A stretch of DNA of 64,000 nt from Synechococcus sp. RSCCF101 (GTDB lineage: Bacteria > Cyanobacteriota > Cyanobacteriia > PCC-6307 > Cyanobiaceae), in assembly GCF_008807075.1 (NCBI RefSeq), contig NZ_CP035632.1, positions 62,001-126,000 on the forward strand. Direction: 5' to 3'. The translations under genes were made by a program, and so were the position numbers. Under the pieces are notes generated by a model that was given only the letters and a program-made list of their open reading frames with translations, was not told the origin of the DNA and made no database searches. Of the stretch, positions 39,924 through 48,870 are shown one piece after another (the first letter of the stretch is position 1; each line of letters starts with the position of its first letter).

Positions 39924-40403
39924 TCAGCGCGGCGAAACGGTGATTTTGTTGTCGGCTTCCAGAAGCTTGCCGCTGGTGAATTCGCTGAATGCGGCGATCG
40001 GCCAGGTGGCGGAGGCCAGGACGCTCTTGAAGGCGATCCCCAGGTCGATCTGAATCTCCTGCATGGCGGCGTTCTTGGAGCCACGCACCGCCATCACGTA
40101 GGCGCGTCCCGCCCAGCCGATGCATCCGGCGATGTAGAGGAACATGATGCCGGGAATCACGAAGTCGCCGGCGTGGCTCCAGCGGCCATCGACGATCAGG
40201 CGCGGCAGGCCGTCATCACCGCAGACGGCCTGGCTGTACAGCTCGAAGCGTGCCTTCGCCTGTGGCGTGGAGGCCTCACTGGCCCGGGCCTGGAAACGGG
40301 GGCTTTCGGAGCAGGGAGTGAGGCCGGCCACATCCGCTCTGGCCATCGGGGCGATGCCGAGAATCAGGAAGGCGGACAGGACAAGGGCGAAGAGACGTCG
40401 CAT
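39924..40403 (-). CDS. psaF: Photosystem I reaction centre subunit III
   Basis: 159 residues. A signal peptide (LFALVLSAFLILGIAPMARA) targets the N-terminal domain to the lumen; mature PsaF begins at DVAGLTPCSESPRFQARAS. Further family sequence is CGDDGLPRLIVDGRWSHAGDFVIPGIMFLYIAGCIGWAGRAY, including the membrane helix. It helps dock plastocyanin or cytochrome c6 to PSI. ATG at 40403 is used; it is divergent from tsaD. Confidence 0.97.
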   Translation of the reverse strand: MRRLFALVLSAFLILGIAPMARADVAGLTPCSESPRFQARASEASTPQAKARFELYSQAVCGDDGLPRLIVDGRWSHAGDFVIPGIMFLYIAGCIGWAGRAYVMAVRGSKNAAMQEIQIDLGIAFKSVLASATWPIAAFSEFTSGKLLEADNKITVSPR

Positions 40404-40506
40404 CGGGTCCGAATGTCTGGTGGGACTGTTGGGAAGGGTGTGACGCAGTTGGCGTGCAGCCGGGCAGGATGTCACCCGCGAACAGTAGGGGTGAGCTGGT
40501 GAACGG

Positions 40507-41595
40507 ATGACCACAGTTCTGGCCCTCGAAACAAGTTGTGACGAGTCCGCTGCCGCCCTTGTCGAGCGCGATCCACAGGGACGCATCGCGGTGCTGGCCC
40601 ATGCCGTGGCCAGCCAGGTGGAGGAACACGCGCGCTGGGGTGGTGTGGTGCCGGAACTGGCCTCACGCCGCCATGTGGAGGCCCTGCCGGTTCTGCTGGA
40701 GCGGATCGATGCGGCCGCTGCACTGAGGGCCGGCCGGGTGCAGGCCGTTGCCGCCACGGTGGCGCCGGGGCTGTCCGGAGCACTGCTGGTGGGGTCGGTC
40801 ACCGGCCGCACCCTGGCACGCCTGTATGGACTCCCCTTCCTGGGCATGCACCACCTGGAGGGGCACCTGTGCAGCGTCCGGCTCGGCGAGCGAACCCCGT
40901 CCCTGCCGCACCTGGTGCTTCTGGTCAGTGGTGGCCACACCGAGCTGATCCGGGTCGACGGGCCGGGGCGCTTCGAGCGACTCGGCCGGAGCCACGACGA
41001 TGCCGCCGGCGAGGCCTTCGACAAGGTCGCCCGGCTCCTGGGTCTCGGCTATCCCGGTGGCCCCGCGATTCAGGCCGCCGCGGAACTCGGCGATCCCGCT
41101 CGCTTTCGTCTGCCGCGCGGCCGCGTGTCGCGGCCGGAGGGCGGCCACTATCCCTACGACTTCAGCTTCAGCGGACTGAAGACCGCCATGGTCCGCCTGG
41201 TGCAACAGCTGCGTGAAGAGAGCGCCGCCGCCGGTGAGGCCGCCCTGCCGGTGGCCGATCTGGCGGCCAGCTTCGAGCAGGTGGTGGCGGACGTGCTCGT
41301 CGAGCGCGCCTGCCGCTGTGCCCGCGACCACAACCTGTACTCCCTGGTGCTGGTGGGCGGGGTGGCCGCCAATCGCCGGCTGCGGGCGCTTCTGCAGAGC
41401 CGCGCGGCCGCCCAGGACCTCGATGTGCACGCTGCCCCCCTGGCCTACTGCACCGACAACGCGGCCATGATCGGTGTCGCTGCACTGGATCGGCTGAGCG
41501 GACACCCGTCCGGCTCGGCGCTCGAGCTCGGGGTTTCGGCCCGCCTGCCCCTGGATCGGGCCGAATCGCTCTACGCGGAGCCGCCTCCCTTCTGA
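40507..41595 (+). CDS. tsaD: tRNA N6-adenosine threonylcarbamoyltransferase
   Basis: 362 residues. ASKHA-fold protein with [14 protein letters not shown], the metal-binding HHLEGHL (residues 115-121), [10 protein letters not shown] and [10 protein letters not shown], then [11 protein letters not shown] and TDNAAMIG. It transfers threonylcarbamoyl to A37 of ANN-decoding tRNAs. The divergent 103-bp spacer to psaF holds both promoters. No anomaly seen. Confidence 0.97.
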   Translation: MTTVLALETSCDESAAALVERDPQGRIAVLAHAVASQVEEHARWGGVVPELASRRHVEALPVLLERIDAAAALRAGRVQAVAATVAPGLSGALLVGSVTGRTLARLYGLPFLGMHHLEGHLCSVRLGERTPSLPHLVLLVSGGHTELIRVDGPGRFERLGRSHDDAAGEAFDKVARLLGLGYPGGPAIQAAAELGDPARFRLPRGRVSRPEGGHYPYDFSFSGLKTAMVRLVQQLREESAAAGEAALPVADLAASFEQVVADVLVERACRCARDHNLYSLVLVGGVAANRRLRALLQSRAAAQDLDVHAAPLAYCTDNAAMIGVAALDRLSGHPSGSALELGVSARLPLDRAESLYAEPPPF

Positions 41596-41707
41596 CGCCG
41601 AGGCTGCGTCACCCCTGGCGATCGGTTCCATGTGACAGGCCGGGGGACGGCTGCCGTCGGGCCGCGCATTCTGACTATGGTCGTGAGGCTCTTTGGTCCA
41701 ACCCCCG

Positions 41708-41929
41708 ATGTCAGGACCGACCACCACCGATCAGACCGTCGCCGGGCAGTCATCCGTTCAGGATGACGTGGAGCTCATCCCGGTGGAGCGCGAGGAACTC
41801 AACGCCTGGCGACGCGGCTTCACCCCTCAGGCCGAGATCTGGAACGGGCGCATGGCCATGCTCGGCCTCACCGCAGGCCTGCTGATGGTGGTGCTGATCA
41901 ATGTGATCCGCTCACTGCCGTCCGCGTAG
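41708..41929 (+). CDS. High-light-inducible / one-helix Lhc-like protein
   Basis: 73 residues. A hydrophilic N-terminus is followed by the chlorophyll-binding signature AEIWNGRMAMLGLTAGLLMVVLINVI, in which E..N/R..A.L matches the ExxxxRxAM motif of Hlips. Such proteins bind chlorophyll/carotenoid and protect PSII assembly intermediates in high light. ATG at 41708 is used. Its end overlaps pilT by 18 nt, convergently. Confidence 0.9.
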   Translation: MSGPTTTDQTVAGQSSVQDDVELIPVEREELNAWRRGFTPQAEIWNGRMAMLGLTAGLLMVVLINVIRSLPSA

Positions 41930-43146
41930 GGCCTGAGCCAGTTCATTCGGCTTGAGGCTCGCCTCCAGGGCCTTCTCAGGCTCGACTTTGCCGGTCTCCA
42001 CCAGTTCAGCGAGCACCTGGTTCGCCGTGCACATCCCTTCGAAGCGGCTGCGCTGCATGATCTCCTCGACGGAGTCCAGTTCACCCCGCTGGATGTAATC
42101 TTTGCAGGCATCACTGTTCACCAGGATGTCGTGATAAGCAGCACGTTTCCCATCCGTGGTGCGGATCAGTCCCTGGGCGATCACACCGAGCAGTGATTCC
42201 GAGAGAGAGCGGCGCACGCTGTCCTGTTGCTCCGGCTCATACATGCCCAGAACCCGCTCCACCGTCTTGACGGCGGAATTGGTGTGAAGGGTGCCGAAGA
42301 CGAGGTGACCGGTCTGGGAGGCTTCCAGGGCTGTGCCCAGGGTTTCCTGATCCCTGATTTCACCGATCAGAATCACATCCGGGTCCTCCCTCAGGGAGGC
42401 CTTGAGCGCGTTGTGGAATTTGTGCGTGTGCATCCCGACCTCGCGGTGTCGCACGAGTGAGCGACGGCTGGAATGCACGAATTCCACCGGATCCTCGATC
42501 GTGAGAATGTGCCGGGATTGATTGCGATTGATCCAGTCGATCATCGCCGCCAATGTTGTGCTTTTGCCGCTGCCGGTGGGACCGGTGATCAGCACCAGCC
42601 CCTTGGGCCGGGAGGCCAGTTCGCGAAGCACCTCGGGAAGATTGAGCTGCTCCATCGTCAGGATCTCCTTCGGGATCAGACGCAGCACCATCGCCGGCCC
42701 GAGCAGGGAGTCCATCAGATTGATCCTGACCCGCACGAAGGGAAAGGCATAGGACCCGTCGAAGTCCTTGTTTCTCAGGAAGCTGTCGATCTTCTCCGGT
42801 GGCAGGACCTCCTTCATCCAGTCCACGAAGGTGGCGTCGTCCGTGACCGGCCAGTCGGTCGGAATGATCTCACCCCGCTCGCGGTAGCGCGGCACCTCAC
42901 CCACGCCCAGGTGCACATCGGAGTAGCCCTTCTCGTCGGCGATACGCACCAGATCCTGCAGGCTGGGACCGTCGTCCCTCCGGGCGGTCTGCGGGGCGGC
43001 ACCCGGAGCGGCCGGTCGGGGCGCTGCGTCGGTTGCCGGGGGGGGACCGGAGGTCTGGGCAGCCCCTGCGGCGGCGCCTGGGCTGGAGGCTGGCCGGGTC
43101 TTGCTCCACCGGGGAAGAAGGTTGGGGGGAAGACCGGCTTCGTCAT
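41912..43146 (-). CDS. pilT: PilT-type twitching motility ATPase (probable N-terminal frameshift)
   Basis: The core (SLQDLVRIADEKGYSDVHLGVGEVPRYR, Walker A GPTGSGKSTTLAAMI, DPVEFVHSSRRSLVRHREVG, REDPDVILIGEIRDQETL, TGHLVFGTLHTNSA) is PilT, the retraction motor of type IV pili. The core frame has no ATG or GTG start near conservation, only TTG at 43216, while a convincing N-terminus, MTKPVFPPTFFPGG, starts at ATG 43146 in another frame. One extra base in the 8-G run at 43038-43045 joins them (RPPVPPPATDAAPRP). Length would be about 412 residues. Confidence 0.85.
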
Positions 43147-43329
43147 GGGCAGGTGGCGCGCAGAGGGGCCATCGCGATGTTTCAGTATGGTGCCGGCCTC
43201 CTGCCGGCGCCGCCAATTCCCTCAGCTCGCAACCTTCCTGCGGGCGCGGCTGAGCACCGCTGCGGCACGCGGGGAGTCACTCCAGGCGCTGCTTAGGATC
43301 GCGCTCGACATCACGGAGCAGGCCAGAAG

Positions 43330-44454
43330 GTGAGCAGGGTCTCCATCGTTCTGGGCACGCGGCCGGAGGCGATCAAGCTCGCACCGGTGATCCTGGCCTT
43401 CCGGGGATGCGATGCCCTTGAGACCCGTGTGGTGCTCACCGGCCAGCACCGCGAAATGGTCAGTCAGGTCATGACGCTCTTCGGGCTGGAGGCCGATCAC
43501 GATCTGGCGCTGATGGCACCGCGCCAGACCCTCACCCATGTCACCTGCGCCGCACTGCAGGGCCTGCGGGAGGAGTTCCAGGCCCACCCGCCCGATCTGG
43601 TCCTCGTCCAGGGGGACACCACCACCGCCTTCGCTGCCGCTCTGGCCGCCTTCTACGAGCAGATCCCCGTCGGACACGTGGAGGCGGGGCTGCGGACCGA
43701 TGACCTGCTCGACCCCTTCCCGGAGGAGGCCAATCGCCGGCTGATCTCCCAGATCAGTCGGCTCCACTTCGCTCCGACCCCCCGTGCCGCGCAGAACCTG
43801 GGTGCCTCGGGCGTGGTGGGGCGCATCCTGACCACCGGTAACACGGTGATCGATGCCCTGCTGCTGATGGCGCGCCAGGCGCCCCGGTGCGATGTTCCCG
43901 GTCTCGACTGGGAGCGCCAGCGGGTGCTGCTGGTCACGGTGCACCGGCGTGAGAACTGGGGCGAACGGCTCCGCACCATTGCGGCCGGCCTCCTCAGGGT
44001 GCTGGACAGTCATCCCGACACCGCGCTGCTGTTGCCGCTGCATCGCAATCCAGTCGTGCGCGAGCCGCTCACGGACCTGCTGGGCTCCCATCCACGCGCC
44101 TTCCTCTGCGAACCGCTGGACTACGACCGCCTGGTGGCGGCCATGCGCGGCTGCTGCCTGCTGCTCACCGATTCCGGTGGGCTGCAGGAGGAGGCCCCCG
44201 CGCTGGGCAAACCCGTTCTGGTGCTCCGCCGGACCACCGAACGACCGGAGGCGATCGATGCGGGAACCGCGCGTCTGGTGGGTACCGACGCCGAGGCCAT
44301 CGCCGCCGAGGCCGCCCGCCTGCTGGATGATCCGCAGGCCTATGCCGAGATGGCACAGGCCCGCAATCCGTTCGGTGATGGGACGGCGAGCAGCCGCATC
44401 CTCACCGCCGCCCTGGAGCATCTGGAGCGGCAGGAGCCCGCACAGCCCGGCTGA
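43330..44454 (+). CDS. wecB: UDP-N-acetylglucosamine 2-epimerase (non-hydrolysing)
   Basis: 374 residues. It has LGTRPEAIKLAPVI, VLTGQHREMV, VQGDTTTAFAAALAAFYEQIPVGHVEAGLRT, HRRENWG and TDSGGLQEEAPALGKPVLVLR. The enzyme makes UDP-ManNAc for surface polysaccharide. The start is GTG at 43330. It is divergent from pilT and convergent with the MacA-like adaptor; no other glycan genes are adjacent. NanE-like at 21 kb could share the ManNAc pool, which is inference. Confidence 0.95.
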   Translation: MSRVSIVLGTRPEAIKLAPVILAFRGCDALETRVVLTGQHREMVSQVMTLFGLEADHDLALMAPRQTLTHVTCAALQGLREEFQAHPPDLVLVQGDTTTAFAAALAAFYEQIPVGHVEAGLRTDDLLDPFPEEANRRLISQISRLHFAPTPRAAQNLGASGVVGRILTTGNTVIDALLLMARQAPRCDVPGLDWERQRVLLVTVHRRENWGERLRTIAAGLLRVLDSHPDTALLLPLHRNPVVREPLTDLLGSHPRAFLCEPLDYDRLVAAMRGCCLLLTDSGGLQEEAPALGKPVLVLRRTTERPEAIDAGTARLVGTDAEAIAAEAARLLDDPQAYAEMAQARNPFGDGTASSRILTAALEHLERQEPAQPG

Positions 44455-45582
44455 TCAGTCGTCCCCGTCCCGCACCCAGGGCGGGCGATCGATGAAGATC
44501 CGGCTGCCGGGCTCCAGGCCGGAGAGGATCGAGGTCATGGCGCCGCTGCTTGGCCCCAGATCCACCGGCTGGAAGCGCGGCTCGTCGTTCCCGTCCACCA
44601 CGAGGACGCCGGGGGTGCCCTCCTCGGTGACCACGGCGACGGTGGGCACCAGGGTGCGGGCTGGCAGGTCACCGGTGCTGAAGTCGATGTCGGCTGTCAT
44701 GCCGATGCGCAGGTCGGGAGCCGGGCCGACCAGCCGCAGGGTCACCTCGAAGGATGTGACGTTGTTGGTTTTGATCGCCCGTGGAGCGATCCGATGGACC
44801 CGTGCCGGGAACCGCTGATCCGGGAAGGAATCCACCCGAACCGAGGCGTCCTGGCCGACGGCGAGCCGACCGATGTCGCTCTCGGGAACCTGGGCCACCA
44901 CCTCGAGGCCCTGCGCCAGCTCCACGATCGAGGAGCTGGTGGCTCCGGCGGTGGCCGAGGCGGTGGTGGTGGGCGTCACGAAGGCGCCCGGGTCGGCGTA
45001 GCGGGCGGTGACCACGCCGTCGAACGGCGCCCGGATCACCAGTTCGCCTGCCTCGATCCGGCGTTGGTCGAGTCGCTCCTGCGCGGCTCTGTAGGCGTCC
45101 TCGCTGGTGAGGGAGCGGGTGCGGAAGGCGCTGAAGCTGTCGACGCTGATGGCCCCCTGGTCCAGCAGCCGCCGCCGACGGGCCAGTTCGCTGGCGCTGC
45201 TGTCGGCCTCGGCGCGGGCCTGACGAACCAGGGCCTGGGCCTCCTGGATGCGATCGCGCAGATCGCCGTCGTCCATGCGTCCGATCACCTGGCCGCGCCG
45301 GACCGTGTCCCCTTCCTCCACCGTCACCGAATCGAGCCGGCCGGCCCGTTTCGGGCTCACGTTCACCCGCCGGATCGCCTCCAGTTCGCCACTGGCCGTG
45401 ACCACACCCGGCAACACGCCGCGCTCGGCCGTGGTGACGTATGGGGTGAGATCGCGGTCCCGACCGCGCTGGCGGAAGCGCCAGAGCCCGCCAGCGAGGA
45501 TGGCGAGGACCAGCACCCCGGCCAGGAGAAGGCGCCAGGGCCGCTTTGGCCGGCCGCTCGGCAGTGGCGGCAGGCGTGTCAT
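44455..45582 (-). CDS. MacA-like efflux periplasmic adaptor (HlyD/RND-MFP family)
   Basis: 375 residues. There is a cytosolic basic start, one membrane helix (LLLAGVLVLAILAGGLW), a lipoyl-like half (TASGELEAIRRVNVSPKRAGRL), a coiled-coil hairpin (about residues 110-180), the second lipoyl half (GELVIRAPFDGVVTARY), a beta-barrel and a membrane-proximal domain. It would link an inner-membrane ABC or RND pump to an outer-membrane channel. No pump is adjacent. ATG at 45582 is used; GTG at 45624 is possible. It is divergent from ychF. Confidence 0.88.
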   Translation of the reverse strand: MTRLPPLPSGRPKRPWRLLLAGVLVLAILAGGLWRFRQRGRDRDLTPYVTTAERGVLPGVVTASGELEAIRRVNVSPKRAGRLDSVTVEEGDTVRRGQVIGRMDDGDLRDRIQEAQALVRQARAEADSSASELARRRRLLDQGAISVDSFSAFRTRSLTSEDAYRAAQERLDQRRIEAGELVIRAPFDGVVTARYADPGAFVTPTTTASATAGATSSSIVELAQGLEVVAQVPESDIGRLAVGQDASVRVDSFPDQRFPARVHRIAPRAIKTNNVTSFEVTLRLVGPAPDLRIGMTADIDFSTGDLPARTLVPTVAVVTEEGTPGVLVVDGNDEPRFQPVDLGPSSGAMTSILSGLEPGSRIFIDRPPWVRDGDD

Positions 45583-45708
45583 GTCGGGCTCACTCACAGG
45601 CCGGATCGGGTGTGGCGGGCTCACGGGGGAGGAAATGGCGGGCGCGTCGACGCCACACCAGTCTTTCGTGCGCCGGTGCAGACTGCGCGGGCCCTAGTCG
45701 ATCGTCGC

Positions 45709-46800
45709 GTGCTGAGTGCAGGAATTGTGGGTCTGCCCAATGTGGGCAAGTCGACCCTTTTCAACGCACTGGTCGCCAATGCCCAGGCCCAGGCGGCCAA
45801 CTTTCCCTTCTGCACGATCGAACCCAACACCGGTGTGGTTGCCGTGCCGGATGAGCGTCTCGAGCCGCTGGCCGGTCTGAGTCAGTCGCGCGAGATCATC
45901 CCGACGCGCATGGAATTCGTCGACATCGCCGGTCTGGTGAAAGGCGCGAGCCAGGGTGAGGGTCTCGGCAATCAGTTCCTGGCCAACATCCGTCAGGTGG
46001 ATGCCATCGTTCACGTTGTGCGCTGCTTCGAGGACGACGACGTCATCCACGTCTCCGGCAGCGTCGATCCGCTCCGGGATGTGGAGGTGATTCATCTCGA
46101 GCTGGCCCTGGCCGATCTGGCGCAGGTGGAACGCCGGCGCGAGCGGTTGCGCAAGCAGCTGCGCACCAGTGCGGCCGCCCGTCAGGAGGACGAGGCTCTG
46201 GCCCGTGTGCAGGAGGCTCTCACCCGGGGGGACGGTGCCCGCACGGTGACGCTGGCCGACGAGGAGGCCGAGATGCTGCGGCCACTGGGGCTGCTCACCG
46301 CCAAGCCGATCATCTACGCCGCCAATGTGAGCGAGACCGACCTGGCGGAGGGCAACGCCCTCGTGGCGGCTCTCGCGGTTCAGGCCGCTGCCGACGGCGC
46401 TGAGGTGGTGCGCGTCTCCGCCCAGGTGGAGGCGGAACTGGTCGACCTCGGAGAGGATGAACGCAGCGCCTATCTGGAGGATCTGGGTGTGAGTGAAGGA
46501 GGCCTCAGAACCCTGATCCGAGCCAGCTACCGCCTGCTCGGCCTGCGCACCTATTTCACAACCGGCGAGAAGGAGACCCGGGCCTGGACCTTCCACGCCG
46601 GGATGACGGCCCCCCAGGCGGCCGGTGTGATTCACACCGACTTCGAACGGGGATTCATCCGCGCCCAGACCATCGCCTGGGACCGGCTGCTGGAGGCGGG
46701 GTCCCTTGCCGAGGCCCGTCAGCGGGGCTGGCTCCGCAGTGAGGGAAAGGAGTACGAGGTGATGGAGGGAGACGTGATGGAGTTCCTCTTCAACGTCTGA
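45709..46800 (+). CDS. ychF: Redox-regulated ATPase YchF (OLA1 family)
   Basis: 363 residues, the family's exact usual length. The P-loop is GIVGLPNVGKSTLFNAL; the FPFCTIEPNTGVVAVPD and FVDIAGLVKGASQGEGLGNQFL switch regions and the C-terminal TGS-like TYFTTGEKETRAWTFHAGMTAPQAAGVIH are all present. YchF binds ribosomes and prefers ATP. The GTG start at 45709 is fixed by the conserved N-terminus; the longer open frame to 44794 is antisense shadow of the adaptor gene. Confidence 0.96.
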   Translation: MLSAGIVGLPNVGKSTLFNALVANAQAQAANFPFCTIEPNTGVVAVPDERLEPLAGLSQSREIIPTRMEFVDIAGLVKGASQGEGLGNQFLANIRQVDAIVHVVRCFEDDDVIHVSGSVDPLRDVEVIHLELALADLAQVERRRERLRKQLRTSAAARQEDEALARVQEALTRGDGARTVTLADEEAEMLRPLGLLTAKPIIYAANVSETDLAEGNALVAALAVQAAADGAEVVRVSAQVEAELVDLGEDERSAYLEDLGVSEGGLRTLIRASYRLLGLRTYFTTGEKETRAWTFHAGMTAPQAAGVIHTDFERGFIRAQTIAWDRLLEAGSLAEARQRGWLRSEGKEYEVMEGDVMEFLFNV

Positions 46801-46881
46801 TCCGGCGCTGGGTACCGGTGGGGTGCACGCGCTGGGAGCCGTGCTTAGGTTTGAAATGAGGCTGTGCGGGGCTCCCGACCG

Positions 46882-47589
46882 ATGACGTCTGATCCCACAG
46901 GCTCCTCCGCTGGCGGCGCCGGGTCGTCACGACCGGCCACCCCCCGAAGCGGGTCCTCCCTCTTCCCGAGGAGCGTTCCCCCCTCCCCTCCCGCCACTCC
47001 GGCGGCGCCACGCGGACCGGCCGGCCCACTGCCGGGGTCCCCGTTCGGCCTGGGCGGGCTGCCGGAGCGTCGCGGCGACCGCCGGCAGGATCGCCGCAGT
47101 GACCGCCGTGAGGACCGGCGCGGCGACCGCCGCTCGGATCGCCGCGGCGACCGGCGCAGCGACCGCCGCGAGGCGGAACGGCGCGACCCGGATGGATCCG
47201 GGCCGCAGGATCCGTCGCTGGAGCGGCGGCTCGAGGAACGGCGCAGCCGTCAGCGCCGCCGCTGGAAGCGCCTTCAGGTGCCGCACATGATGGCGGAGGC
47301 CTGGCTGGAGATCGAGGGACACAAGCTCTTCGGCGAGCTGTGGGACATCAGTTCCGGCGGCTGCAGCATCCTGTCGGACAAGGCGGTCCCGATCGAACGT
47401 GGCGCCACGGGCTGCATCACCATCTGCGACACCACCACCGCCGCCACCTTCAGCGTGGGGGTCACCCTGCGATGGAAAGCCGTGGTGGAGGAGGTGTCCT
47501 TCGTTTACGGCTTCATGTTCGATGCGCCCCAGAACCTGTCCCAGACCCCCCTGGCGGTGTTGACCCGGGAGCACTGGGCGGACGACTGA
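46882..47589 (+). CDS. PilZ domain protein with Arg/Asp tandem repeats
   Basis: 235 residues. The N-terminal 60 are Pro/Ser/Gly-rich and likely disordered. Residues of about 63-100 are Arg/Asp-rich tandem units (GDRRSDRR, QDRRSDRREDRR). The C-terminal domain, about 125-235, looks like PilZ: basic RSRQRRRWKRLQV as the RxxxR region, then DISSGGCSIL (DxSxxG) and a beta barrel. It would bind cyclic di-GMP. Start ATG 46882, GTG 46864 is an alternative. It converges with, and overlaps by 77 nt, the MFS gene. Confidence 0.82.
   Translation: MTSDPTGSSAGGAGSSRPATPRSGSSLFPRSVPPSPPATPAAPRGPAGPLPGSPFGLGGLPERRGDRRQDRRSDRREDRRGDRRSDRRGDRRSDRREAERRDPDGSGPQDPSLERRLEERRSRQRRRWKRLQVPHMMAEAWLEIEGHKLFGELWDISSGGCSILSDKAVPIERGATGCITICDTTTAATFSVGVTLRWKAVVEEVSFVYGFMFDAPQNLSQTPLAVLTREHWADD
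47056..47184 (+). repeat. Tandem GC-rich repeats encoding Arg/Asp units of the PilZ protein
   Basis: Units related to gcgaccgccgc and ggatcgccgc recur across about 130 bp (for example at 47090-47180), producing runs of Asp-Arg-Arg. Units are imperfect but regular at 12 and 24 bp. Such arrays can vary in copy number by slippage. Confidence 0.75.
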
Positions 47590-48856
47590 CGCTTTGAGCC
47601 TCCAGGCGGTACAGCACCCGCTCCCGTGATTCCTCGCCCTCCTTCTCCGTGAGGGCGGCAATCAGGAGCGTCCTCTGGCGTCGGTCCAGCAGGCCCACCA
47701 ATGGCAGGCAGCCGGTGCAGGCCAGAGCCATGAGCGACCAGACCGCCACACCATGGCCCTGGCTGTCGAGCAGCCAGCCGGCCAGCAGCGGCGCGGTGAG
47801 GGCGCTGAGGGCGAAGCACTGGGAGAACAGGGCCATGGCCAGGCCCTGGTGCCGCGGCGGCGTGAGCTGAACCACCGCTTCGGTGGCCACCGGCAGGAAG
47901 CTGGCCTGGCCAAGGGCGATGGGCAGCTGGGCGGCCAGCACGAGAGCCGCACCGGAGCGCCACAGCGGTGAAAGGGCCAACAGGGCGGACCCGACGCAGA
48001 AGCTGAGCTGGCTGATGGCGAGGCCCCGGGCCACCGATCGTCTGGCCAGCCACCGCCCAACCGGCCACTGCAGCACCACCAGCAGGCTGAGCTGAACCCC
48101 GATGAGAAGGGCGCCGATCTGCTGAGGCAGGGCAGGCCGCTGCAGGCCCCCCCTCACCAGATCCAGCGGCAGTGCACTCTGCATCAGGGTCGGCATGGCG
48201 GTGGCCACGACGCTGATCAGCAGCAGAGGGATCAGGTCGGGCAGCCAGCTCCACTCCCGTCGCTGCGAGCGTTGGCGGCCCGGGCTGCCGCCGGCCGGCA
48301 GGGGCCGGCGGACCAGCAGAACCACCATCAGGGTCAGGCAGAGCAGATCCACGCCGTAGATCCCACGCAGCTGCTCCCCCCGCGCCAGCAGAGCTCCGGT
48401 GAGCGTGCCCGCGGCGATACCGAGGGCGTCGGCGCTGCGCACCAGCGCGAAGGCGCGGCTGGAGCCGGAGGGCCCGCTGCAGAGTGGTACCGCCAGTTCG
48501 ATTGCCGGCCAGTACAGGCCCATGGCCAGCCCGAGCAGGAGCTGTCCCAGCAGGAACGGCCCGAGGCTGTGCGCCCCCCAGAGCAGTGCGTCGGCAGCCA
48601 TGGCGAGCCCGGCGGCGGCGATCACCGGACGACTGCAGGGCACCCCGCGATCCAGCACCACGCCGCTGGCGAACCGTCCCAGAGTTCCCGCCAGGGCGGC
48701 GGCGGCCAGGCCGCCGCCCACTTCCGTGGCCTGGAAGGCGGCCTGGTGGAACACCAGGGGTGTGAGATAGACCACGCCACCGGCCCCGAAGGAGCCCACC
48801 AGGCGCACCAGCGCCAGCTCGCGCAGAGCTGCGGGAAACTGGAGCAGCCATCGCAC
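47513..48856 (-). CDS. MFS transporter
   Basis: About 447 residues, 12 membrane segments, with the MFS loop motifs GRFASGVVLDRGV and GRWLARRSVARGL. Its substrate is unknown. The C-terminus carries a 40-residue hydrophilic Ser/Pro/Gly tail that overlaps the PilZ gene by 77 nt antisense. I choose GTG at 48856; a GTG at 48889 gives 11 more residues but overlaps the hydrolase start head-to-head by 19 nt. Confidence 0.85.
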   Translation of the reverse strand: MRWLLQFPAALRELALVRLVGSFGAGGVVYLTPLVFHQAAFQATEVGGGLAAAALAGTLGRFASGVVLDRGVPCSRPVIAAAGLAMAADALLWGAHSLGPFLLGQLLLGLAMGLYWPAIELAVPLCSGPSGSSRAFALVRSADALGIAAGTLTGALLARGEQLRGIYGVDLLCLTLMVVLLVRRPLPAGGSPGRQRSQRREWSWLPDLIPLLLISVVATAMPTLMQSALPLDLVRGGLQRPALPQQIGALLIGVQLSLLVVLQWPVGRWLARRSVARGLAISQLSFCVGSALLALSPLWRSGAALVLAAQLPIALGQASFLPVATEAVVQLTPPRHQGLAMALFSQCFALSALTAPLLAGWLLDSQGHGVAVWSLMALACTGCLPLVGLLDRRQRTLLIAALTEKEGEESRERVLYRLEAQSVSRPPSAPGSTPPGGSGTGSGAHRT

Positions 48857-48870
48857 TGCTGCGGATCCCG

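Noticed and set aside
44794-45708. Long open frame upstream of ychF on the plus strand
   Set aside because: It is only the antisense shadow of the MacA-like adaptor; conserved YchF sequence begins exactly at the GTG at 45709.
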